Below are positions 12,201-24,200 of a DNA stretch of 64,000 nt, piece by piece (position 1 is the first letter of the stretch; each line of letters starts with the position of its first letter). This DNA comes from Molossus alvarezi. Its lineage: Eukaryota > Chordata > Mammalia > Chiroptera > Molossidae. A program made the position numbers and the translations under genes. The stretch lies in contig CM073887.1 of the NCBI GenBank assembly GCA_037176705.1, forward strand, positions 25,671,501 through 25,735,500. Reading direction: 5' to 3'. The notes below the pieces were generated by a model that had not been told where the DNA came from, did not search any database, and saw nothing but the letters and a program-made list of their open reading frames with translations.

Positions 12201-15200
12201 TCTGTTCTCAAAATAGAGTGACTCTTTTTATTTTTTATTTTTGTTATTGTTGTTGACATTATTACAGATGTCCCCTATCCCTGCCCTCCTTTGCCCACGT
12301 CTACCCAGCCCCCACACCCCCTCTCCTGGCCTTCCCTATAGTGTTGTCTGTGTCCATGGGCTATGCATATATGTTCTTTATTGAAACATGTAAGCCAGAT
12401 AATATCACTCTTTGTTCCAAATCTTTAATGTCACCGAGAGTTGATGCAGAAGTCCTGAAGGTGGTCGAGCAGGCTCTGCCCAGTCTCCGTTCTCCAGTCT
12501 CGACCTTCTCCCAGGCACTCACTCTGCCCCGGACTCACACACTGGCCTCTCTTCCAGATTGCCTCAAGGTCTTTGCACTTTCTCCTCACGCTGACCCAAA
12601 TGCTCATGGCTTCCTCCCTCACTTCAGGTCTTAGCCCCAAAGTCCCTTTTTATTTATTAATGTTTTTTATTGTTGAAAGTATTACAGATGTTCCCTTTTT
12701 TCCTCATTGACCTCCTCCTTGGTCCCACCCGCTTCCTGCCTTCCCGGCCTAGTGTCCCTGTGGATTGGTTGTGCACATATACATATAAATTTTTTGGTTT
12801 ACCCCCCCCCCCATGCCCCATTCCTCTGAGGTTTGTCAGTCTGTTCCCTACTTCCATGACTCTGGATCTCCTTTGGTCGACAGCTTATTTTGTTCATTAT
12901 GTTCCACAGATTAGTTAGATCATGTGTACTTGTCTTTCTCTGACTGGCTTATTTCGCTCAGCATAATACTCTCCAGGTCTCTCTCCATGTTGTCTCAAAA
13001 GGTACGAAATCTCTCTATAGCTGTGTACTATTCCATTGTGTAAATATACCACAGTTTTTTTAGCCACTCATCTACTGATGGGCACTTGGGGTGTTTCCAG
13101 ATTTTAGCTATATATTGACTAAGATCTTCTAATACTTTCTCTCCCCCACTCTGCTTTATTTTGTTTGAGGGCACTTATCACCATCTGACCTACTATCCAT
13201 TTTACTAATTTATATTCTTTATTATTTTTTCAAATAAGTTTTCTATGTCTTTCTCTCTCTCTTCTTCTTCCGACATCCCCACCCCCACGGTCTTCTTGAA
13301 GTTGTCCCAGAGGCTTTTTTTCTTTTTTTGATTCTTTTTTCTGTTTGCTGTTTTGGTTGGGTGTTTTTTGCTTTCTTATGTTCAAAACTGCTGATTTGAT
13401 TCTTCGCTTCATCTACTCTACTGTTGATTCCCTGTAAATTCTTTATTTTAGTTAGTATATACTTCATTTCTGGCTGGTTCTTTTTTATGGTTTCTATGCC
13501 TTTTTTATGCTGTTGAAATTCTCATTAAGTTCATTGAGCATTTGTATAGCCAGTGTTTTGAACTCTGCATCTAGTTGATGGCTTGTCTCCATTTTGTTTA
13601 GTTCTTTTTCTGGGTTTTGTTCTGTTCTTTCATTTGGGACAAGTTTCTTTGTTTACTTGTTTTGGCAGCCTTCCTGTGTTTGTTTCTATGTACTAGGCAG
13701 ACCTGCTACATCTCCTAGGCTTGGTAGAGTGGCCTTATGTAGTAGGTGTTCTGTAGGGTGCAGTGGCACAGCCTCCCCAATCACCCAAGCTGGGCACTAC
13801 GGGTGCACCCTCCTTCCGTGTGGGCTGTGTAAACCCTCCTGTTATAAGTGAGCCTTGATTGCTGTTGGCATACCAATGAGAGGGATTTACCCCCAGGCTG
13901 ATTGGCTGCAAGGACTGGCTGCATCCACAAACCACTAACAACCATGGAAGATCAGCTATGCAGGGCCCACCTCACAGATCAGAACTTACTTCACTGGGGC
14001 TCCAGTGCCCACATAGTCTTCCCTTTGAGTGTGTCATATGTGGAGGTGGTTGGGTGGTACCTTGACATGGTCCACTGGGTCCACTGGCTCTGGGCCCTCC
14101 TGGGAGGTGCAGGCCAAGGTCAGCCACCACTAGTGTTCTCCTCGGGGCCATTGGGCACAAGCTACAAAACAATATGCAGTTGGCTGCTGCTTGTACTGGG
14201 CTTAGAAGTGCCCAGGCAAGGCCAGACTATGAACCAAAGCTGGCTGCTGCTAGTGCTGGGCCTGGGGCTACTTGGTATGGGACACAGATACCAGATGCTG
14301 CTTGCTTGAGAGATTTTAGGAAGGTCTGAAGCATGAGCTAAGACAGGCCATTTGTGTAGAAAAGGCACTGGAAATAGCTGGGTGGGCCTGCAAGTTGGGT
14401 GCGACGGGGGTCTCAGAGAATCACCAAGGTGGAGCAATCAGTGTGAGCCAAGTTGATAGAGTTTTAGATATTGCAACCTCCTGCCACCTCTGTGTTGGGG
14501 GTGGGGGTGGGGTCTCAGAAAAGGAGACCCTCTAGCTCTTGCTCTAATACCAGACAGACAATTCAGTTCCTCAGTTCCTTCCCATATGTCCCTGGTGCCT
14601 TTCAAGCTGCTGCCCCAATGCTGGATCTCAGAGAGAGTGAATCCGAGTAAGCGCATGCACAGGCCCTTTAAGAGGAACGCCTGGGGCTCTGGTAGACCTC
14701 TGTCTCACTCAGCCACAATCCACACTGGATTTTACAGCCAGAAGTTGAGGTCTTCTCTTCCTGGCACAGGAACCCTGGGCTGGGGGGCCCGGTGTGGGGC
14801 TGGGATCCCTCACTCCTTGGGGGGACCTCCACAGCTGAGCTATCCATCCTGATTATTATCCGTCACATGTGGGTAGGGGTCAGCCCAATCCACATCTCCA
14901 CCTCTTCTACCAGTCTCAATGTGAATTCTTTAAATCCCTAGTTGTAGGACTTTCATTCAGCTAGATTTCAGACAGTTCTGAATGATGTTTTTTCTGTAGT
15001 TTAATTGTAGTTTTGATGTGATTGTGGGAGGATGCAAGTACCTAAAAATTATTATTATTATTACTACTACTATTATTATTTTTAAGCCTCACCTGAAGAT
15101 ATGTTTCTACTGATTTTAAAGAGAAAGAGGGAGAGAGAAACATTAATTAGTTGCCTCCTGGATCCGCCCTGACCAGGGATTGATCCCATAACTTGGGTAT

Positions 15201-18200
15201 GTGTCCTGACTGGGAATTGAACCTGCAACTTTTGGTGTACAGGACTACACTCCAACCAGTTGAGCCAGCCAGCCAGGGCCCAGTCCATTATAGTTAAGGG
15301 ATGATAACAATTTTTGCCTCTGTAATGGCAAAATATTCTACACTCACTGGCTCACAGTAATAAGCACCTGTTCTCACACTGATGGTCAATTTCAGCTGTG
15401 CTGACATAGACTCAGTTGGGATGGGCAGTTCTGCTGCAGTTTGTAGGTTAGTTGGACTTTGGCCTGAGTTCAGGTCTGTTCCACATTTTTTATTTTGGGG
15501 CCGAGGAGCAGAGGCCAACCAGGCCTGGCTTTTTTGGAAGGTCATTGGAGCACAAGAACATGAGGCCACCATCCAGCATATTTGGACCTACTGATTTCCC
15601 AGTGGCCAAAGCATATGACATGGCCAAACCCAAAGGCGGGAAGGTACTCGTTCCAAGTAGAAGTGGAGAGGGCTGAGTATTAGCTGAACAATAACCCAGC
15701 CCAATGCAAAGCAGTAGCCCTCTTTGTAATGAAATAGTCTGTGATTAACTGAACATTTTGGTTTAATGACCAAAAAGATAGCAAATGTATCCAAACCGAT
15801 ATCATGAATTAGTGGAATAACCACTAGAACTAAAGGCCTTCTGTGCATATCACCATGCACACACTCTTTCTCTTGCACATTCAGCACACCCACTCTGCCT
15901 GCACAGCCGTGATGTCCTTACTCCTCCTCCTCCAGTGACAGAGACAGAGCTATCTGGTTTGGAGCGTGGTCTCCAGTGTTTCTCCAATGGGAAAAAAAAC
16001 AAGGGGAGAATCTCCTCAGTTTTCTCTCCACCTCCTTTTCTGCCGGCCCAGTCAGAATCAACCCTTTCCAGTTACCCCTTTTCTGAAGCCCACTGAATTT
16101 AAGAAACTTTTCTGTTTCTCTCTCTTAAATAAGCCATCTTAATAAACTAAAACAACACGCCCATATCTTCACCATAATGAGAGTCTACATAGTTAGAAAA
16201 AGAGATCAAAACTTCTTTGACTTTTTTAAAGCATCCAAGAATAAAATAGATGAATAAGTTGTGGTATATTATTTCAATGAAATACTGTACAGTCGTGGAA
16301 ATTTACTATATGTAGCTGAATGATTTACAGCTATATTCAACAACACGCATGAATCTCACAAACATAACATTCAATGAAGTCAGGAATCAACGAATATGTA
16401 CTGTAATTCCGTGTATACAAAGTTCAACAAACAGGCAAAAATAAACTTGTGTTTGTGGGTACACATTTAGGTGGAGAACTATAAAGAGCGCTGGCTGGTG
16501 TGGCTCAGTTGGTTGGGTGCCATCCTGTGCACTGGCAGGTTGGCAGTTCTATTCGGGTCAGAGCACATTCCCCATTTGCTGGCTTGTTCCCCAGTAGGGG
16601 GCATGCAGGAGGCAGCCCATCAATGTTTCTCTCCCACACTGATGTTTCTCTCTCTCTCCCTATCCCTTCCTCTCTCTCTTAAAGTCAACAAAAGAAGAAC
16701 TGTAAGAAAAGCAAGGGAATGATTTTTATCAAAGTCAGGACAGTGATTACTTTGTTGGAGGTGGTAGAGACTGGGAGAAGCAGGAGGGAACCTTCTTAGC
16801 TGCAGGCAGAAATCTGTTTCTTGACATCGGTGGTGATTATATAGATGTTGTTTTGTGATAAATCATCAAGCCGTACATGTTTATTCCTTGACCTTTTCTC
16901 TATAAATATTATATTTCACTATAAAAAGTTTAAAAAATGTTTAAGGATCCCAAGATATTTGGTCCCATAAACTTAATCTTACACACCGTGCAATTTAATA
17001 ATAACATACTTTGTCTCTAGTTTCAACTCTTGGTCAGTTCAGTCCACAAATATTCAATGCTTTCTCTATGTCTCTGTTCCTCTCCTGTTTGTAACTTTTG
17101 TGGGTTTTTCTTGTACTTTGTTGTCTGCCCACATTAGATAAGTCGATTTCCTTCTGACCCTTATATTTGTTATTTAGGTTAAACTTACATATTGGATCAC
17201 ACCAAAGGCCATTTATCTCTGTCCGTGTCTAGAAATTATGCCCTGGCTCCATGCAGACTTCTTTCAGGTAGTTACTTGGTCTTACGGGAGACTGGATGAA
17301 GGAGTGTACTGGTGAAAATCCAGAGGTTTGTCCTAGAAAAACAACTTTTTTTTTTTTTCCTTACCCGAGGTTATTTTTCCACTTTTTTGTACAGATAGAG
17401 TGGGAGGGAGAGAGAGAAAGGGAGAGAGAGAGAGAAACATCGATGTGAAGGGACACATCGAGTGGCTGCCACCCGCACGACCAAACTGCAACCGAAGTAC
17501 GTGCCCTTAGCGGGCACCGAACCCGGGTCTCTCCGGACCGCAGGCTGATGCTCTAACCGCTGAGCCAAACTGGCCAGGGCGAAAAACAACTTTTTTATTC
17601 AACTTTCACTGACCCACTAATGCTTGCTTTCTGTGTATAAAAAGACACTTTCTGATGAAGAAATCTGAGTGCTCCTTGGTAGGCTGAAAGAGAAATGCAC
17701 ACAAGAAATAGATTGCGTATATGGTCAGTAAGACAACGAGGCAGAGGTGGGCCAGGCATGGCAAGTGAGCGGAAGGCTGGAAACCCCACCTCCCTCTTTC
17801 TGAGCCCTCAGACTTATAACCCTAATTATATTGTCCCTTCTTTTGTATTACATTCTAGATCTCCTGTTCTAAAACCATTTTCCTTCCTGTATCCCAAGAA
17901 AAAGGTCAAGGTAAGAGAGACTCCTTAATCTGCTACAGTAGTATCTTAATTATACTTTCAAGCATATGTAATGTTGCTATTTTTTGGAGAGATTAGTCTT
18001 GACAAGCCTCTTTAACTGTATTGTTCATTGGGTTAAAAGATAAAAACTGTTAACGGTCATGGTTGGGAATGGGTCACCCTAATTACCTGATTGTTCCTAT
18101 CATGTGAAGATAAACCCTCCCCATGAACTGGATCTGTCTTGACTGTAGACCAAGTATATAATTACCTAGATGGGTGGACTACACATGATTGCATCTGGAT

Positions 18201-21200
18201 TTTTTTTCTCAGGGTTACAAGATTGTATTAGATATTGTCTTGGTTGTCCACTTTTAAAGATATTGTACTTTGCCAGTTATCTTCTGTCTAGGAATCAGAA
18301 TTGCACTCACAGTGAAAATATGCTCATAAAATGTAAATGTCTCTGGTCATTTAAATTAAACAGAAAGAAAAAGAAAAAAACAAAAGGAAAAAATGAATGT
18401 TTCTAAACCTTCACTCATTAAACATAAAACTTTAGGGACCATAAGCCACCCTGAAAACACTGAGTTTCTTTAAAAAGTGATTGTCAAAGTAATCAAAATG
18501 CTTCTGAATTTTTTAGTTAGCAGAATTAAGACATTTTAAAAAACTAACATTTAATGTTAATAAATTATAAGAAGGGAGGGATCACATCTATCTTATTTAC
18601 CACTATATCCCCAGCACAATGCCTGGCACATCATAATTTTCAAAAAGATGTTTAATGAATGAACAAAGTTCATGGTGGTAGGCAATATTATGTATATTAT
18701 TTTCTTTAATCTTCACCATCATGTTAAAAGTTAGGTTTTGCTAATCCCCCCTTTATAGATGAGGAAGCTGATTCTTGGGGAGGAGAAGGGAGTTGCCCAA
18801 GGTCCCCCACACACCAACCAGAAAATGGCAGACATGGGGAACCAACAATGATGTGCCTGACTCCACATCTGACATTTATCTGATGATGACACTGGTTTTA
18901 GCAAAGACAGCTAGTTACCTTGCCAACAGCCATTTCAGAAGAAGGTCTAATACATGGAGTAAAAGGACAGGACTTCAGTCCAGTTCTGGTGGGGAAGCAG
19001 GTATAATTGGAACAATGAGGATAACAGGAGCTTGTGATAAGAAAGTTGAGAGGTATGGTTGAAGATGTTACAAGTAGAGTAGCTCCAGGTAATAACAAGA
19101 GGAGAAGGATGAGATGATATCTGTGTGGAGATGAAGGGTTATTGGAGTTGAAGAAGCCAAGGTGTTGGTTATTGGAAGGGTCATCCATGTGAATATGGAA
19201 GAGAACAGGATTGTGGTAGAATCGTAAGCCATGTTCCAAAGTCTCTGATACATGTCAGGGAGTAATGAGAACAACAGGAAGGGATGGAGGACATTACATT
19301 TGAGAGGTACAGGTTTCAAAGGGAGGATTTTTATAGGAAATTGGAAGAATGGTGAGTGGGCAAACACTAATAGTTCTTTAGCACTTCCTGTGCGCCAGCT
19401 TCTGTTCTAAGTGGTTTACATACACTGAACTAATTTATTTCTCACCTATGAGGTAAGTACCATCATTATCCCATTTTCCAATATGGAGACTGAGGCTCTG
19501 AGACATTTAATGACTTGCTCAAAGTACAGAGCCACGATTCCAATCTGGGCAGTTAGAATGCAAAGTTCACACTCTTACCTATGTCACTGACCTGCAGTGC
19601 TGATTCTGCTGGACAAGCCCAGCTAGCCCCTCTGTTGGTTAAGTGGTAAGTTCAATAGCAAACTTCCTCCACTGAAGAGTGAAGGGAGGGTGTAGTATCT
19701 GCAGTGAGGAGCCATTCAGAAAAGGCAGAACATGACTGGTCCTTGATACAGTTCTTTGTGTTTTCTAGAGTCTATTTTATTTAGTACTTGAACATGATAG
19801 TGTGCCTTTGAACTATGTGTTAATCTGTAAACTGCCTGAGGTCTTTTCAGAAGTGGGTGCGGTATACTTTTAAAATAAATGGTTACGTTAATTATTAACT
19901 ATACATACTCAATTATGTAAAGGAATTAATTTGGATCTCTCAGAGAATTTATACAACATTCAACTAAGAATGGCCCAAAAGAAACTAAAAGATGCAGTCT
20001 TCGAAAGTACATGGCTCTGCTTTTTCCCTGGCGTTCCTAAGCTTTATGGTGAACTAATTGATTCGAGGTTCATGACTACCTATTAAGAAAAATTCTTCTT
20101 GCCCTGGCCAGTTTGGCTCAGAGAAAAATTCTTCTTGCCCTGGCCAGTTTGGCTCAGCGGTTAGAGTGTCGGCCTGCGGTCCGGAGAGACCCGGGTTCGG
20201 TTCCCGCTAAGGGCGCGTACCTCGGTTGCAGTTTGTCCCCGGCCCTGGTTGGTCGTGCAGGTGGCAGCTACTCGATGTGTCCCTTCACGTCGATGTTTCT
20301 CTCTCTCTCTCCCTTTCTCTCTCTCCCTCCCACTCTATCTGTACAAAAAATGGAAAAATATCCTCGGGTGAGGATAAAAAAAAAAAAAAAGAAGAAAAAT
20401 TCTTCTTGTTTTTGTTGTTGTTATTGGACAGACACTGTCTTATAAACCAAGAGCCCAAGAGTGTTAGAAAACATTATAATCCAAAGAAGATGCTTATTTT
20501 GCTTGACTCAAATTAAATTCTTTTTATTTTCTTAGAATTAAGTCCCAAAGAGTCTTTGAATAACATGTTAATCCAATGAATCACTGAGAAATGAACTTAT
20601 TTGTCTTACAGAGTTACTACTCTTCCTGAAAAGTGTAGCTCTAAGAAGTGTAAACATGAGGAAAATATGGATTCATACAAAAGGAAATTTACGGTGTGAT
20701 TGTAAACTTACTGTACCATGGACTCATAATGGGAAGTCTGCATCTCACAATTAAATTTAAGAACTCTGGTACATATAAAATAAGTTCTTTCAAAATGTGA
20801 TTCAGGTTTTATTTATAAATGCATCTACTGAAATGAAGCCTAGTGCACACAGTTTATGCTAATCATTAACATGGTCATGGGTCACATTCCAAATTAAGAG
20901 TAGATTTGTCAGATATTGAGTCTCAATCGGGTAATTTGTAAAAACCAAATGATTTTTTTTATATCTGGAAGGTTCTGAAAGGCAGCTTTTGAAGGGTTCT
21001 TGGTGAAGCTTTGGTTTCTAGAAAAACTGGATGGTTTCTAGACCAAGTGGTCCTACACAAGGGGAGAGAAGAGACATTGGAGAATCGTCAGTAAAAAAAG
21101 ATTATCCTTTATTTCTGTTATTTCTACTACCACTCCACTCTTTGGGAAAAAATGCTTTGTGAAGTCAGGAAGTAAAGGCAGTGAAGTTCAGTGCAATCCA

Positions 21201-24200
21201 CTTCATCTGAAGCTTTTCCAGAGTCCAGTTTTCAAGGTTCTGAGTTCCCTGCTCAACTATCTGCAGGTGGCGGGGATCGTGGGAGGGGTGGGTAGAAATA
21301 AATGCAGTCTTTTCCCTCAGGTGGCTAATAATATACTTGCATTTTATGTTTATTGTTCTCTTGCTTGTTTATATGGTTTTGCCACTTATGTATATATTCC
21401 TAAGAAATCTATTGCTCAGTTTAGATAATTTTGAACTTTATAGTTATGGAATCCAGCTGTTTTCTTCTGTAACTTAATTTGTTTGCTTTTTTTTTTTTTT
21501 TCCCCCACACAAAATTATCTTTTGAGATTTATCAGTGTTGAGGCATGGAGTAATCATTTACTATAGAGTCTTCCACTTTATGAATATACTATAATTTACA
21601 AACTTATTTTTGTTTTATAAGAACACTGACATTTTTGTAGGTTTTTGTTTATTTGCTTTGCTTTTACACACATGCTGCCTTGAACATCCTTGTATGTCTG
21701 GTACTCATGTGCAAAGGTTTATCTGGGTATTTACCTGGAGGTAGAATTTTTGAGTCATGGGTATGTGCCTCTTTAACTTTATTTCTCGATAGTGCCAACT
21801 TGTTTTCCCAAGTATGAATTTACACTCATCCCTTCAGTATATGATTGCTTCAGAGTCTCTTCAACACTTGATATAAGCCAACTTTTAAATTATTGCCAGT
21901 GTGATTGGTACAAAGCAACATTTCATGTAGTTTTAATTTGCATTTTTCATGCATTTATTATCCATCCTGTTGCCTTTCTGGAGATGCCCACTTGTGTACT
22001 TTGCCCCTTTTTTTCTCTGTTGGGTTGTCTTTTTTGAGTTTCATATATTCTGGAAACAAATCCTTTGTTAGGTATATATGTCACTAATTATTTCCTCCCA
22101 GTTTATGGCTTTATGGGATTTATCAGTGAATAGAAGTATTCATTTTAATGCCATTTATTTCATGAAATGTTCATAATTGCGAAAAATGGGAGCACCCAAG
22201 AAATCTTTCAGTAGGTGAGGGGATAAACTGTGGTCCATCCAGACAATGAAATATTACTCGTTGCTAGAAAGAAATGAGCTATGAAGCTATGAAAAGACCT
22301 TAAATGCATATTACCAGATGAAAGAAGACAATCTGAAAAGGTTACATATTGTGTGATTCCAACTTCATGACGTTCTAGAAAAGGCAAAACTCTGGAAACA
22401 GAAAAAGGAATAGTGGTTGTCAGGGGTCCGGGAGAGGAAGGGGTAAATGGGAGCACAGACGTCTTTAGGGCAGTGCAACTATAATGTGTGATAATGGTCA
22501 ATTCATGTCATTATACATTTGTCAAAATTTGTAGAATATACAACAAGCATGAACCCTAATTTAAGCTATGGACTTAGGTGACAATGATGTGTGAATGTAG
22601 GTTCATTGTTGCAACAAATGTTCCTTTGTGGTGCAGGGTGTTGAGAGTGGGGAAGGTATGCATGCGTGAGGATAATGGGTATATGGAAACTCTCTTTACC
22701 TTTTGCTCAATTTTACTGTGAAAATCAAACTGCCCCCAAAATAAAGTCTTAAAAATGAGCTTATTTCTCCCCCAAGTTTGGAAGATAATTTTACTAAGAA
22801 TAATTGTAGGCCGAAAGTTTTAACACTTTATTTCCACCATTGCTGCTGAAAAATCAGCTGTCAGTTTGGCAGCCCTTCAGTGGTTAATGCTTCTTTCTTT
22901 TCTGGCCTCTTTTTTTCTTTGGCATGCTGCCATTTCAACGTGTTGTGCCTAGGAATCTCTTCTCACCTGGTTTGGAATTCACCGGGTTTCACATATCAGA
23001 GAATTTGTTTTTTCATTCATTCTGGAAATTTGTTAGCCACTATCTCTCTGAATAATTTATTTTCCCTTTCTATTTTTATCTTTAACTACATGTGGAAGTA
23101 TAAGACTTTTCTTCTTCCCCAAAATAAACTTCTTCAAGTTACTTTGTCTCTGTCCAAAGCCGTAGAAAATGTGTCCTGTGTTGGAGTTTTTGGACCTCCT
23201 TTATAATCCACCTGAACCATGACCCACCCGAATTGTCCACTGTTGTGAAAAGCCATTTGCTTAGAGTTGGAGAAAACACAGTAACACAAAACAATGTTTT
23301 CCATTGGTGGGGTTCGTGGTAACCTGATTTTGGGCAATATGGTTGCCAAGTTTTCAATTATATATAATATTATTGAAACAGGAGGTGATCCAGCCTTGTT
23401 GGTCATGGAAAATGAGGGACCTATTTCATGATGGAAATGAAGTGGGTATATCACCAATCAATGTCATCTGTAGAATTTTTATATAGTTATTGGAAATTTA
23501 GGCCATGGAGTTTCTAGGGCTGCCAACGTATGGCATAAGTTTAAAGCTAATTTTTAAACTGGATTTACAACTCTATCAATTGGTTTAAAAAAGCCTCCTC
23601 TTCACCCTTTAATAAAAAGGCAAGACCCCTAATGAACTCCGCATAGTCTACTATGAAGTTATAAACAATAAAGAAATGGATAAGCTAGTTAACAGCTCAT
23701 GACAGTCTCCATCTGGAAACATTTGAAAGCTACCTTACCAGAACATATTCTGAATAAACCTGTAGGTGGGCACCTGGTGATGGCATTCAGTATGGCCATA
23801 TCCACTTTTGCCAGATCACCATCTAAAATTATTAAAACCTTTTATTGTCAGGGATCTCAGTTTTTCCCAGAATTTGCAATGGCAAGAAATATGAGCAAGC
23901 TGAGACTTCCGGTCAAGATGGCGGGTAGGTAAATGCGGTATCGCGTCCTCCCACAACCACATCAAAGTTACAGCTAAACTACAGAACAACCATCATTCAA
24001 AACCGCCTGAAATCAAGCTGAATGGAAGTCCTACAACTACGGAATTAAAGCAGCAGCCACATCCAGACTGGGAGGAGGGGCGGCAGCGCGACGGGCTGCG
24101 GTGCGACGGGCTGGTCCCACACCCACGTGTGGCGGATAAAAATCAGGAGGCTCCCGCGGCTGGGAAGGTCCTTCCTGAGGACTGAGGGGTCCCCGTCCCA

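Larger units (their letters stand above)
10769..17858 (+). other. intron B-C and what it holds
   Basis: Intron with an old repeat at about 11420-12620 that resembles an ancient L1M-type 3' region, an L1/HAL1 3' fragment inside it, an old HAL1 on the minus strand (12655-15043), three Ves SINEs and an L1 3' end (16240-16935). 15290-16230 contains old repeat-like sequence that I cannot classify. 10780-11420 shows nothing clear. Confidence 0.65.

Noticed and set aside
20137..20215. tRNA-like sequence with A and B boxes (repeated at many places)
   Set aside because: These are the heads of Ves SINEs with full SINE bodies and tails, not functional tRNA genes.
23134..23457. 107-codon minus-strand open frame
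   Set aside because: I looked for a retroviral or cellular match and recognised none. Codon pattern and context do not support a gene.
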